Source: Kamptonema formosum PCC 10802 (lineage in GTDB: Bacteria > Cyanobacteriota > Cyanobacteriia > Cyanobacteriales > Oscillatoriaceae). From it: 64,000 nt of DNA. A program made the position numbers and the translations under genes. Position 1 is the first letter of the stretch; every line of letters begins with the position of its first letter. Of the stretch, positions 20,195 to 29,095 are shown piece by piece. The stretch lies in NCBI RefSeq assembly GCF_000332335.1, contig NZ_KB235948.1, positions 3,986,873 through 4,050,872 of the forward strand, in the 5' to 3' direction. The notes under the pieces were generated by a model that worked only from the letters and a program-made list of their open reading frames with translations, was not told the DNA's origin and searched no databases.

Positions 20195-20551
20195 CTACGC
20201 CAATTCAGCCTGTCGGGGAAGAAACCAGAGATTGAGGAACAGCCGGCTGCCCGGTAAATTGGATTTCGGGACGCTTTCTGTGGCGCACTCCACGCTGTGA
20301 GCCGCCACCAGCATTGAGTCACTGGAACGCACCACCATTTCGCCGGATGCCAGTGCTTGTCGCAGCTGACGCCCGGACTTCCAGGCATGAAACTTAACAG
20401 CGTTCCAGCGGGGGTTGGCAGGATAGCCGGCAAACCCGGCTCGCAGTGCGGGCAGGTTGGCGCTGGGGATTGCGGTGGGAAAGAAGACTCCCTCCGCTAT
20501 ATCTACTACAGGATTATCGTGATGCTTGAGTGTTGTGGTCACTGGCTTCAC
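20195..20551 (-). CDS. Conserved-looking hypothetical protein
   Basis: A protein of 118 residues starting at GTG 20551. I do not recognise a named family, but the composition is protein-like, with an internal alpha/beta pattern (WNAVKFHAWKSGRQLRQALA, MVVRSSDSMLVAA) and a conserved-looking C-terminus LWFLPRQAELA. Close downstream is tRNA-Cys on the opposite strand, with GACAGGCGAGACGCCTGTCC palindromes in between. No membrane segment. Function unknown. Confidence 0.55.
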   Translation of the reverse strand: MKPVTTTLKHHDNPVVDIAEGVFFPTAIPSANLPALRAGFAGYPANPRWNAVKFHAWKSGRQLRQALASGEMVVRSSDSMLVAAHSVECATESVPKSNLPGSRLFLNLWFLPRQAELA

Positions 20552-21150
20552 CCCCCTTGCCGTTTCCGGCCTATAAATTTATTGTTGAGCTTTTATATTA
20601 CATCTATAATACAAAAACCCGGGTTTTACAGCTAGTCTCTGAGCGTCAGTTGGTATGGATTTCAGGGCGGATTGCCCCCAAGCGGCGGTTGGGGAAACCC
20701 GGCCCCCATACTACAGCCGGTGAGAGCAGGTCGCTTTGGCCTTTGCCTCGCACCGGCCCGGTAATTTACATTTCTTAGGATTATACCGGGGTGTGTAACA
20801 TTTTGCAACAATCCGCGAGCCGGCAATTTTCAGTGCGCGAGACAGGAGCTGTGCATATTAAGCCCAAAAATTGATATACAACCGGCAGTGACACCTGTCA
20901 ACATTTTTTTCCAGGGCTGTGCCGGCGTGGCGGGGAGCGGAAGTGCGGGGGGGAGTGCCGGCGGCAGCGGACTGGGCCAGGAGCCGGCGGGCTGAACGGG
21001 AGCCGGCTGCGGGGAGATGGGGCGAGGGTGCCGATTTGACAGCTGGCTAGCCGCCCGGATATAGATTGCAACAAGCCGGTTACAATAAAAGAAGACTTAT
21101 CTGTACAGTTCCACACCGCACTTCCTGTATCGAAAAGTGCGGGGTTATAT
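20552..21150. other. Intergenic region upstream of kinase gene
   Basis: No gene is supported here. The segment 20900-21060 is GC-rich with repeated GCCGGC words. The promoter of the downstream kinase presumably lies in the last 100 bp, where TTGCAA (21067) and TACAAT (21080) are seen but too close together to form a standard promoter. Confidence 0.5.
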
Positions 21151-22632
21151 ATGACCAACAACTCTGCTCTTGTTGCCGGCTCAATTTTAGAGAATCGCTA
21201 TCGGATAGTGCGTGAATTGGGACATGGCGGGTTTGGGCGCACTTACCTGGCTGAAGATATGAATCGGTTCAGCGAGTCTTGCGTGCTCAAGGAATTTGCC
21301 CCCCAGGTTCAAGGGGCGAATGAGTTGCGAAAAGCTCAAGAGCTGTTTGAGCGGGAAGCCGGCATGCTCTACAAGCTGCAGCACCCCCAAGTGCCCCGCT
21401 TTCGCGAGCTGATCCGGGTCAGGAATGCCAGTCGGGAATCGCTGTTTTTGGTGCAGGACTATGTGGAGGGGCCAACCTACTACCAGCTTCTCAAGTCCCG
21501 CAAGCGGTTGAGCGAAACGGAAGTGATTCAGCTGCTGATCCAGCTTTTGCCGGTGCTGGAGTATGTCCACTCACAGGGGGTTGTCCACCGAGATATTTCG
21601 CCAGATAATTTGATTTTGCGGACGGCAGACCGGCTGCCGGTTTTAATTGATTTTGGTGCGGTCAAGCAGATAGCGGCTAGCGCCCTGTCGCAGTACACGC
21701 AACAGCCCGCCGGCACGTCGGTGGGGAAGGAGGGCTACGCCCCAGATGAGCAGATGCGTCAGGGGAAGGCTTTTCCTTGCAGCGATTTGTACGCTTTGGC
21801 GGTGACGGTTTTGGTGTTGCTTAGCGGCAAAGATCCGAAGGATCTGTACGACAGCGTTAATGCGACTTGGCGCTGGCGGAACGAGGTGAGTGTCAGTCCC
21901 CAGTTAGGCGCGGTGCTCGATAGAATGCTATCGTACCGCCCCCGGGACCGCTACCAGTCGGCTAGGGAGGTGATCGGGGCTTTGCCAGGGGGAGCTTACA
22001 CTGTGCCGACGTCACCTTTTGTGCCGGTGAATCCCACCCCGACTCCAGTCTATTACACCCCACCTGCTCCTCAACCTGCTGTGCCGGTGAATCCCAAACC
22101 TGGGCAAGTGCCGGCAAATGCCAACTTTTCGACGCTCGCTACGCAAATTGTGGCTCGCGCACTGGGGCGGAATGTTCCCAATCCTACCGGGATCAGCAAC
22201 AGCCAGCTGATTTGGCGTCAGCGAGGATCGTTTGCAAAAGGGATTGGGGTGGTTCTGGTTCCTGGAATTATTATTGCGTTTTTGGTACAATCAGTTGTTT
22301 CTGTGGTGAAGTTGCCGGCACTGCCGAAGTTGCCGGAACTGCCGAAGTTTCCGGAAATCCCGAAGTTGCCAAATGCGCCAAAGCTGCCGGGCACATCCAT
22401 GAGCAAGACAGAACTGGCTCGCCAGGAAAAAATTGGCGAGCGCCGCAAGAAGTTGAAAATTGATAGGGCGGTGTTTTATCCGAAGGTGGATGAGCTGTTT
22501 TATCGCCGGCACCCGGAATTAAAGGGGCGTGCTTTGAGTGATAAGCCTGAAGATACTCGCTTGCGGGAGGAGTGGATGCGGGTTGCTGAGGATTTGCTGG
22601 ACAGGTTGGAGCGGGGGCAGACAAAGCTTTAA
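21151..22632 (+). CDS. Hanks-type serine/threonine protein kinase, single transmembrane segment
   Basis: The kinase domain covers about residues 13-280: glycine loop GHGGFGRTYLAED, catalytic Lys in CVLKEFAP, the HRD equivalent VVHRDISPDNLI, LIDFGAVKQ for DFG and GYAPDEQ for APE. Asp and Lys needed for catalysis are present, so it should be active. A proline-rich linker follows (residues 285-330), a membrane segment near 365-385 (GVVLVPGIIIAFLVQSVVSVV), then five to six LPKLPE-type repeats and a charged C-terminal region. The C-terminal part is probably extracytoplasmic or lumenal. Target unknown. Confidence 0.92.
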   Translation: MTNNSALVAGSILENRYRIVRELGHGGFGRTYLAEDMNRFSESCVLKEFAPQVQGANELRKAQELFEREAGMLYKLQHPQVPRFRELIRVRNASRESLFLVQDYVEGPTYYQLLKSRKRLSETEVIQLLIQLLPVLEYVHSQGVVHRDISPDNLILRTADRLPVLIDFGAVKQIAASALSQYTQQPAGTSVGKEGYAPDEQMRQGKAFPCSDLYALAVTVLVLLSGKDPKDLYDSVNATWRWRNEVSVSPQLGAVLDRMLSYRPRDRYQSAREVIGALPGGAYTVPTSPFVPVNPTPTPVYYTPPAPQPAVPVNPKPGQVPANANFSTLATQIVARALGRNVPNPTGISNSQLIWRQRGSFAKGIGVVLVPGIIIAFLVQSVVSVVKLPALPKLPELPKFPEIPKLPNAPKLPGTSMSKTELARQEKIGERRKKLKIDRAVFYPKVDELFYRRHPELKGRALSDKPEDTRLREEWMRVAEDLLDRLERGQTKL

Positions 22633-22939
22633 GCTTTGTACCTTTGTAGGGTGCGGAGCGCGTTGCGTAACGCACCGTAATTATGGCTGAGCTATTACCC
22701 TCGTTCCCAGGCAGAGACTGGGAACGCGCCTCGGTCGGCTCTGACTTGAAAATAATCTTGTAGGGGCGATGCCCCCGTGCTCGCCCCGCCCCCGGGACAA
22801 TTTTCATTGGTGGCGGTGTGCGCAGTTCATCGTGACTGCCTCTTTGGGAACGGTTTTAAGTATTCTACGGTAGTCTTGCATAGGAAAGACAGGCGTGCGC
22901 TCCCCCACCGGCAACCCCCTCTGCCCCATGACAGCCGGC
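22633..22939. other. Intergenic region with short palindromes
   Basis: No gene. It holds a GCGTTGCGTAACGC palindrome near 22660 and a CCCAGGCAGAGACTGGG hairpin near 22709. Both genes flanking it end here, so these may serve as terminators. Confidence 0.55.
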
Positions 22940-23446
22940 TTATTCTCCCAACTCGATTTCTCTTGCCGGTGAGGGGGCGTGTATTTGCTTCGTTTGGCTT
23001 AGCTCAATCTCTGCCTCAGCTTCGACAGGTCTTCGCTCCGGAAATTCGTCTTTTTTTTGCGGGGATTTTATCGGGTTGGGCGGAACTGCTAGGGTGAGCG
23101 CTCGCGCTGTCTGGGCGATGGCGTTGTGGGGGTCGATTTGCAGAACTGTATTAAAGCAGGCTAGGGCTTCAGAGTGCCGGCGCAAATTGGAAAGCGTCAC
23201 TCCTTTATTGTACCACAGGTCTGCGACGTTGGGATTGATTTCAATTGCCTTGCTGTAGCGGGCAATGGCTTCTTCGTAGTTTCCCAATTGCTCTAGGGCT
23301 ATACCTTGGTAAACCCAGGCCGGTATAAAATGGGGGTTAATCTCAGTGGCTTTTTGGAAGCACTCCAGCGCTTCGGCGTGTTTGCCCTCATCCTGGAGGG
23401 CCATGCCTTCGTCAAACCAGCTTTCTTCTGTGCGGGATTTAGTCAC
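22940..23446 (-). CDS. Tetratricopeptide repeat protein
   Basis: Three tandem TPR units of 34 residues cover about residues 9-112: SWFDEGMALQDEGKHAEALE, AWVYQGIALEQLGNYEEAIA and LWYNKGVTLSNLRRHSEALA, each ending in a ...INP or ...IDP turn. A charged tail of 50 residues follows with no motif. TPRs mediate protein-protein contacts; the partner is unknown. No signal peptide, so it is probably cytoplasmic. Confidence 0.88.
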   Translation of the reverse strand: MTKSRTEESWFDEGMALQDEGKHAEALECFQKATEINPHFIPAWVYQGIALEQLGNYEEAIARYSKAIEINPNVADLWYNKGVTLSNLRRHSEALACFNTVLQIDPHNAIAQTARALTLAVPPNPIKSPQKKDEFPERRPVEAEAEIELSQTKQIHAPSPAREIELGE

Positions 23447-23660
23447 GGTTCCTTAACTCCTGCCAGGTTTGTTTGTTGACATTTTAATGCGATTGTGATA
23501 AAGTTGTGCTGTGAAAGGCAAGATTTTAAGCGTTTGCCAAGACGGTATAATTAGCCTAACGCAAGTAGAGAGGGGAGTCGCCGGTCGAGGACTCCAGCAA
23601 TGCCGCCAGGGGTATGAGCGAAATTTGGGGTGCCGGTTGGGCCAACCAAGGGAGAGTCAG

Positions 23661-24014
23661 ATGGAAGATAAGGACATCGATAGGTTGATTGAAATCCTGC
23701 GCACCAGTCGGGATGAGGAAACTCGCCGGGAAGCCGCAGAAAGCCTGGGGAAAATCGGCACCGGCAACTCTACTGCTATCGAAGCGCTCGCAGAACTGCT
23801 GCGCACCAGTCGGGATGAGCGCACCCGCCTGCTCTCACCGCAAGCCTTACAATTTGTCGCCCATTTCCTGACATACCGGGCAGAAAATGAGAGTGAACTA
23901 GCCACTTATGAACTGCTAGAAATACCTGGTTTTATGGAATCCTTTGAGCGCGGTCAAAAAGATATCCAGGAAGGTCGTGTTGCCGAATGGAGAAGCATCC
24001 GGTCGGATTTATAG
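23661..24014 (+). CDS. Short HEAT-repeat protein with antitoxin-like C-terminus
   Basis: The ATG at 23661 follows GGGAGAG and gives 117 residues. The first 60 residues hold two HEAT-like repeats of about 31 residues (IDRLIEILRTSRDEETRREA and AIEALAELLRTSRDERTRLL). The end, ATYELLEIPGFMESFERGQK followed by DIQEGRVAEW, resembles the C-termini of small antitoxin-like proteins paired with RelE-type toxins. No toxin gene follows. The frame is open upstream to 23511, but that part lacks protein character. Confidence 0.72.
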   Translation: MEDKDIDRLIEILRTSRDEETRREAAESLGKIGTGNSTAIEALAELLRTSRDERTRLLSPQALQFVAHFLTYRAENESELATYELLEIPGFMESFERGQKDIQEGRVAEWRSIRSDL

Positions 24015-24244
24015 AGTATATTGATGGAGTCGGGTTAGGAGTTGGCGACGAATAACAAGTTTTTGATTACAGTTGGGGGAGATTGTAACAGTTTATATGC
24101 AAGAGAGAGGAACACCGGCACTTGTTGACACTTTTATTAAAGTGTGGTAAAACAAGAGCCGGCTTCACAATATGCGCGTTTCCCCTGCCGATGGTGTGGC
24201 AAGGGCAAGGGGTAAGCGCGGTTATTCAGGAGTAGTTGCATGAG

Positions 24245-24724
24245 CTAGCCTGAATTTCTTGCATCTGCAAATATTTCTGTTGCGCGGGGTGAACCTACAA
24301 ATCGCCAGTGCCAGGGCTCGTAGCTTACTCCTTGAGAGTTGTTAGCAGGGAAAGACATCTCAAAGCCAAACTCTTTTGCGTGAAGAGTTAGCCACCGATA
24401 GGCATTAGTTTTTTCAAATTCATAGGTAATATCCTTTTTGGGAGATAAACCATCTGCCATATCGAGAGCGTAGCCAGTGTGGTGCTCACTATAGCCCGCT
24501 GGCGCACTTAACTTTGCGGCTTCTTCAGGAGATCCGCGCCGCTCAATCTGGCTTTTGAACAGCAACTCCTGAGCCGCAATATTACGAAATCCTGAAACTG
24601 GAATAATCCAGACCCCTTCATCACGGGCAGCATAAATCAGCTTCATTAGTGCTAGCCCAGCTTCTCGATCCAGTTGCTCAAATCGTTGATATTCCTGCTG
24701 AGCATAGCTAGCAATAATCATCAA
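24245..24724 (-). CDS. D-alanyl-D-alanine carboxypeptidase, VanY/M15B type
   Basis: M15B peptidases trim the terminal D-Ala of peptidoglycan stem peptides. Zinc ligands are seen in SEHHTGYALDM near residue 78 (SxHxxGxAxD) and EPWHWRFVG near residue 136 (ExWHxR). The 159 residues contain the complete catalytic domain, but the usual N-terminal signal or lipoprotein anchor is missing: the frame begins directly at MMIIASYAQQEYQRF. The gene may be truncated at its 5' end or the N-terminus replaced. Confidence 0.85.
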   Translation of the reverse strand: MMIIASYAQQEYQRFEQLDREAGLALMKLIYAARDEGVWIIPVSGFRNIAAQELLFKSQIERRGSPEEAAKLSAPAGYSEHHTGYALDMADGLSPKKDITYEFEKTNAYRWLTLHAKEFGFEMSFPANNSQGVSYEPWHWRFVGSPRATEIFADARNSG

Positions 24725-24884
24725 TCTGCTGCTGTCGGCTTCTGCCTAAGGAAAATAAACCGGGTTTCTGCGACCAACTTTGCCTTTATCGAGACTGGGC
24801 TTGAAGTTGCAAAAAGCGATCGCCTCTTATTTTCTATATCCATAGAAGCAATCGCTTGTATTATTTTTTGTTAACGACCGTTTA

Positions 24885-25454
24885 TCAATTGCTATCGCAG
24901 CTTCCTCCTCCTGCACAATTATCACTACAAGTAGAACAATTATCGGAACAATCTACTGTACAATTAGGGCCGCAGCTAGAAGATTTTCCTAATCGAGACA
25001 ATGAATCTTTGAAGTGAATCGAAAATAGATTGAAAAGGTTTTGCTGCGCTATTTTCTTTTCTTGTAGTGAGGTCGCTCTACTGTGGGGAGCGTGGTGTAT
25101 AAAATCTCCCGAAATATTTTTTTTGCAAAATTTTTGATATAATTGTGTGTGAATTATGTGGGAATGCCAAAATTTATCAACTTCATCAGAAGGAACACCT
25201 AGAGAGATGTTCTTGGGTTTAATAGCACAGAGGTACATATATTGTCGGTAAAGCATATCGATACTTTCTAGACGATTCGCTAATTCTGGATAATCCTTCA
25301 AAAATCGCTCTTGAATTACTGATAAATCGTAACTCATTACTCGCTCCAGTATGGGGGCTGATGTTTGAGCGAGGGATTTCATTTGCTCTGAATCAGATAA
25401 AAAAATGTTGGGGTCATAATTTTGGGGGAATAAAATTAGGAAGTGAAAGATCAC
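24885..25454 (-). CDS. Glycine-rich-domain-like protein, 5' end joined to psbA remnant
   Basis: The core ([52 protein letters not shown]) matches the GRDP-type domain, in which a WHxHIxxT-like motif is conserved. The C-terminus is rich in Cys, Ser and Asn ([16 protein letters not shown]) and could bind metal. The first seven residues are read from a psbA fragment in the same frame, so the native start may have been lost; the alternative ATG at 25382 gives 165 residues. Neither start has a clear ribosome site. Function unknown. Confidence 0.7.
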   Translation of the reverse strand: MIFHFLILFPQNYDPNIFLSDSEQMKSLAQTSAPILERVMSYDLSVIQERFLKDYPELANRLESIDMLYRQYMYLCAIKPKNISLGVPSDEVDKFWHSHIIHTQLYQKFCKKNISGDFIHHAPHSRATSLQEKKIAQQNLFNLFSIHFKDSLSRLGKSSSCGPNCTVDCSDNCSTCSDNCAGGGSCDSN

Positions 25455-25607
25455 CAGTTGGTACGGGTCCCCGTTGTACAGCCACTCATCGAGGGAAGCC
25501 GCTTCCCAGATGGGGTAGAAGTGCAGACCGATAGCGTTCGATCTGGGGACAAAAGCACCGCTGATGATGTTGTTGCCGTAGAGCAGAGAACCTTCAACAG
25601 GTTCTCG
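25437..25607 (-). pseudogene. psbA fragment (D1 residues about 64-121)
   Basis: Translation gives [18 protein letters not shown], then [19 protein letters not shown] and [11 protein letters not shown], nearly identical to the intact D1 at 17342-18403 but with A68E, V82F, S85R and G110D relative to it. There is no start codon and a stop lies five codons upstream. Similarity stops abruptly on both sides. It runs in frame into the glycine-rich-domain gene. Confidence 0.93.
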
Positions 25608-25706
25608 TTGGGTGCTACCTTAACCAGGTTACCGGCTGTACGGCTTTGGATAGTTGGACGGTACTCTGGGGTCTGGGTCATGTATTTTTTGAGGCCCAAA
25701 TTTTTT

Positions 25707-25743
25707 ATCGTCTGCACCACGATCTAATCGTGGTGCAGACGAT
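25707..25743. repeat. Perfect 17-bp hairpin with 3-nt loop
   Basis: Arms ATCGTCTGCACCACGAT (25707-25723) and its exact complement (25727-25743) flank CTA. There is no T-run on the plus side, though the minus-strand reading is followed by AAAAAATTT. It lies 100 bp from the psbA fragment. The rest of 25744-26121 has no recognised gene. Confidence 0.85.
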
Positions 25744-26121
25744 TGCACAACCCCTTGCAAGCCGCACAACAATAAGAAATATTACAAATCGAAACCGTAG
25801 AACTGGCCATTCTAGCCCCAGCTCGGCTCCCGACAGGTTGGTGCTGGGGTGATTGAAGACAGCCACAGCGAACTGGCGACAGAGCGTTTACTGGGCCAGG
25901 GAACTGCAACTGCAGATTCCTATAGATCCAGTATGCCCTAATACCTGAAGCAGCAGCCACACAAGCATAGGCCCCAGGGATTATCCGATAGATAGACTGC
26001 CTTTGCCACTCTCACATCTTATCAGAGCCTCAAAGGCCGCACCAGTGCCCCCCACGGAGACTGCCACCTCTTAGCCCCAGGCAGCTGTTGCCCGCCCGGA
26101 TCAACTACAGGGAGATTGCCC

Positions 26122-26343
26122 CTACAGTTTCATCCTTTTGATGTGCAACGCCTCCCCTGGTGCCGCCTCCTCACTGGGCACCACCTTGAGCAGCCCTCGC
26201 CCTATCTGCTCTATCAGCTCCGAGCGGCTCAGGTTCATCTCAGCCGCCACTGCATCCAGCCCTCGCACTCCTGTCGGCGTCACCGTGATACAGATCCTCC
26301 CCTTCACCTCATCCCAGATGTCAGGTTTCCCTCTTTTGCCCAT
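26122..26343 (-). CDS. Small ribbon-helix-helix-like protein
   Basis: A protein of 73 residues. ICITVTPTGVRGLDAVAAEM followed by NLSRSELIEQIGRGLLKV fits a beta strand and two helices of the ribbon-helix-helix fold, typical of CopG/Arc-like DNA-binding proteins and antitoxins. The ATG at 26343 is preceded by AGGAA at good spacing; an ATG at 26352 is also possible but too close to it. It is divergent from the antirepressor-like gene at 26453, separated by 110 bp, so it could regulate that promoter. No toxin is adjacent. Confidence 0.72.
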   Translation of the reverse strand: MGKRGKPDIWDEVKGRICITVTPTGVRGLDAVAAEMNLSRSELIEQIGRGLLKVVPSEEAAPGEALHIKRMKL

Positions 26344-26452
26344 AGTTGCCATTTCCTAAACCTTAGGCTAGTATATATCAATAAAAATCTTGTGCAATCG
26401 CACTGCTACTAACAGATGCGATTGCCGGCCCTGCCTACAAAGGAGGCAAAGC

Positions 26453-27187
26453 ATGAGTCAGTCTAATACAGCGCGAGCCAGACGCGCAGTTATACAGCTG
26501 GGAAATATTTCCCTGGAAGTCTTCCTTCTAGAAGATGGCCAGTACCGTCTGAGCCAGACTCAGATAGCGGAAGCGGTAGGAAAAGGCGAGCTTAGTGTTC
26601 GCCAGTTCTGGAAGTCTGCAAGTCCTGAAGCCTTGCCATATAAGGATTTGGTCTTGGACAAGGTATTAATAGAAAAAGACCATAAAGGACGGGGGCTTCC
26701 TAAAATATCGGCTATTCCTCCAGCATTAGCAATGGCTTATTGGATTTATCAGGCAAGGAAAGGAAACCCAAGAGATCGGCTAATCCTAGAAAGTATTGTC
26801 CAAAATACTGTTGCCCCTTTTCAGGAATATGCTGGGACATATCTTATCTATCCTAAACCAAAAGACAAAGCACTTCAAAGCCGTTGCAGTGGCCCAATAA
26901 AACACTTAGAAGATTGGTATGTCAACAAGCTCAAAAAAAAGTTAGGTGGGGAGACGGAAGTCTTCACACCCGCCGGACTTATTGACTTACTAACCGCAGA
27001 GCAGCTTATTGAAGTAAAAGAAGTAAAACGCTGGAAGTGCGCCATAGGTCAAGTTGAGACGTATGGGGATTATTATCCCTCGCATCAGAAACGCATTCAT
27101 CTATTTGGGCCATGTCACGAGAGTTTTTATGCAATAATTGAATTTCACTGCACAAAAAGAAAAATTATTTTGACGTGGGAGAGTTAA
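26453..27187 (+). CDS. Antirepressor-like N-terminus with PD-(D/E)XK-like C-terminal domain
   Basis: AAAGGAGG lies 7 nt before the ATG at 26453, giving 244 residues. The N-terminal 100 residues (EDGQYRLSQTQIAEAVGK, SVRQFWKS, EALPYKD) resemble phage antirepressor/KilA-like domains. The last 90 residues (GLIDLLTAEQLIEVKEVKRW, AIGQVETYGDYYPSHQKRIH) carry the Asp...Glu-x-Lys arrangement of PD-(D/E)XK nuclease-fold proteins (ID and EVK) and a conserved HQKRIHLFG end. Similar proteins are common, multi-copy and uncharacterised in cyanobacteria. The domain assignments are from memory of family patterns. Confidence 0.7.
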   Translation: MSQSNTARARRAVIQLGNISLEVFLLEDGQYRLSQTQIAEAVGKGELSVRQFWKSASPEALPYKDLVLDKVLIEKDHKGRGLPKISAIPPALAMAYWIYQARKGNPRDRLILESIVQNTVAPFQEYAGTYLIYPKPKDKALQSRCSGPIKHLEDWYVNKLKKKLGGETEVFTPAGLIDLLTAEQLIEVKEVKRWKCAIGQVETYGDYYPSHQKRIHLFGPCHESFYAIIEFHCTKRKIILTWES

Positions 27188-27189
27188 TA

Positions 27190-27560
27190 CGCCCATTAAT
27201 TCCATCCGTCTACAGCACCAGAAGCCTTGCCATACAATGGTTCTACGCCCTACAAAGACGCATCGAGTTGCGGATCGAGGGCAAGATTATCCGCCGGGAG
27301 TTCACCGATGCCATCAAGGATTACATCGCTCGTCACCCAGAACTCTCCGACAATGCGCTAAGAGCGCTTAGGCGTTGCGCCTACGCAAGCAGTGGATGTA
27401 CGTTAACGCCTCAGAGAAAATTAACCTGCTGCTGTTTGGCGCGAAGGCCAGCAAGCTGCGAGAACAGAACCAGTGCAACAGTAGCGCAGCACTGCGGGAA
27501 GGGCACACAATCCGGGAGCATCCCGGTTGTGCAAAGAAGCCCATATTAATGCGATCATGA
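27190..27560 (+). pseudogene. Remnant of an antirepressor-family gene broken by a small insertion
   Basis: One frame reads IRREFTDAIKDYIARHPELS; after about 25 bp of palindromic sequence (AGCGCTTAGGCGTTGCGCC, near 27360-27385) another frame continues KQWMYVNASEKINLLLFGAK and ASKLREQNQ. Together they form one segment typical of the C-terminal part of phage-type antirepressors. The 5' part contains APEALPY, also seen in the intact neighbour (SPEALPY), suggesting a relative of that gene. No intact product is possible. Confidence 0.65.
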
Positions 27561-27599
27561 TTTTAGCAGGGGGTAGGAGGAGAAGATTTTTGGCCAGCT

Positions 27600-27623
27600 G
27601 AATCCCGGAAACGGGATTGAAAC
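27600..27623. repeat. Orphan CRISPR-repeat-like hairpin
   Basis: The 24-nt segment has a palindrome ATCCCGGAAACGGGAT followed by TGAAAC, the form of the 3' half of many cyanobacterial CRISPR repeats. I see no second copy at spacer distance, so it is not an array. Similar words (ACCACTCTA) follow at 27623 and about 27680. Confidence 0.35.
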
Positions 27624-27729
27624 CACTCTATCTTGTTCTAAGCACACCTGCGAAGTTCTCGCCACCCAAGCGAGGACTTTTACCACTCTACCTTGCCCGC
27701 CCCACCGGCTCTCACCCATCCCCCACCCC

Positions 27730-28067
27730 AAAACAGGCGAGACGCCCCTGGAAAGCCAGTCGGAGGGAACGCCTGCCCTACGCCTTCTAGACCTTAAGGG
27801 CAGGCGAGACGCCTGCCCTACGCCTTAATTAAGACGTAGCACAGGCGTCTCGCCTGTGCCCACACCGGCATCTCGCCTGTGCACTCCCCTGTACCCACAC
27901 CGGCATCCCAACCCAGGCACCGGCATCTCGCATGCACACAGGACATTACGGGCAGGCGAGACGCCTGCCCTACGCCTTAATGAAGACGTAGCACAGGCGT
28001 CTCGCCTGTGCACTCCCCTGTGCACTCGCCTGTGCCCACACCGGCAACTCCCCTGCGCCGGCACCAA
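27730..28067. repeat. Cluster of GGCGAGACGCCTGCC-type palindromes
   Basis: Several copies of the GGCGAGACGCCTG(C/T)CCTACG palindrome and of CACAGGCGTCTCGCCTGTGC are interleaved with CACACCGGCAT words between the antirepressor remnant and purM. No coding sequence. Members of the same family occur near 2810, 20145, 40240 and 48240. Confidence 0.75.
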
Positions 28068-28069
28068 AC

Positions 28070-29095
28070 CTACCCAGGCAGCCCAATCAAACCACCGGCA
28101 CCCTCAACCACCTCCCCAATCCTATAACAGGCGATCGCACGAGATGCAAACCACTCCATCGCCGCCTCAGCCTCAACTGCCGGCACCAGCACCACAAACC
28201 CAATCCCCATATTGAACGTATTAAACATCTCCCCAACACTCACCCCACCGGCATCCGCCAGCCACTCAAACACCGGCGGCACGCGCCAACTCCCCGGCTC
28301 AATCCGCACCGACTGCCCCTCACCCAGACAGCGGGGCAAATTCTCAGGCAGCCCCCCACCCGTAATGTGCGCCATCCCGCGAATCCCCACACCGGCACGC
28401 CGCGCCTCCAGAATCTCCTTAACATAAATCCGTGTCGGCGTCAAGAGCACTTCTCCCAAACTTCCCCCCAACCTTTCCGGAGAGTCGCCCCAATCAAAAC
28501 CCCCATCCGCAACAATCTTGCGCACCAAACTGAAGCCATTGCTGTGCACCCCGGAACTCGCCAGCCCGATGGCAACATCCCCCACCCGCACCTGCGTTCC
28601 ATCCAGCAGCTGGCTCCTCTCCACAACCCCCACACAAAAGCCGGCTAAATCGTACTCCCCCGGCTGGTAAAAACCCGGCATCTCCGCCGTCTCACCCCCC
28701 AGCAGCGCACACCCAGCCTGCTTGCAGCCTTCCGCAATGCCGGCAACCACCTCAGCCAGCTGCTCCTGATTCAGCTTCCCCGTCGCCAGATAATCCAAAA
28801 AGAACAGCGGCTCCGCCCCAGATGTCAGCACATCATTGACACACATCGCCACCAAATCCACCCCCACCGTATCGTGCCGGTTCAGCTGGTGAGCCAACTT
28901 CAACTTCGTACCAACCCCATCCGTACCCGACACCAGCACCGGCTCCCGGTAGCCCGCCGGCATTGCAAAGAAACCGCTGAAACCCCCCAGCCCGCCCAAA
29001 ACCTCACGCCGGTGGGTGCTGTGCACCATATTGCGAATCCGCCCCACAAAAGCCCGCCCCGCCTCAACATCCACACCCGCTTCCCGATAATCCAT
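28070..29095 (-). CDS. purM: Phosphoribosylformylglycinamidine cyclo-ligase
   Basis: PurM closes the imidazole ring to form AIR in purine synthesis, using ATP. Typical segments are [11 protein letters not shown] at the start, [16 protein letters not shown] near residue 54, [19 protein letters not shown] near 83 and [13 protein letters not shown] near 123. Length of 341 residues is normal. The stop falls next to the palindrome cluster. No purine genes are adjacent. Confidence 0.97.
   Translation of the reverse strand: MDYREAGVDVEAGRAFVGRIRNMVHSTHRREVLGGLGGFSGFFAMPAGYREPVLVSGTDGVGTKLKLAHQLNRHDTVGVDLVAMCVNDVLTSGAEPLFFLDYLATGKLNQEQLAEVVAGIAEGCKQAGCALLGGETAEMPGFYQPGEYDLAGFCVGVVERSQLLDGTQVRVGDVAIGLASSGVHSNGFSLVRKIVADGGFDWGDSPERLGGSLGEVLLTPTRIYVKEILEARRAGVGIRGMAHITGGGLPENLPRCLGEGQSVRIEPGSWRVPPVFEWLADAGGVSVGEMFNTFNMGIGFVVLVPAVEAEAAMEWFASRAIACYRIGEVVEGAGGLIGLPG

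Noticed and set aside
25724..25960. Minus-strand open frame of 78 codons after the psbA fragment
   Set aside because: No family character, no ribosome site, and it runs through the 17-bp hairpin.
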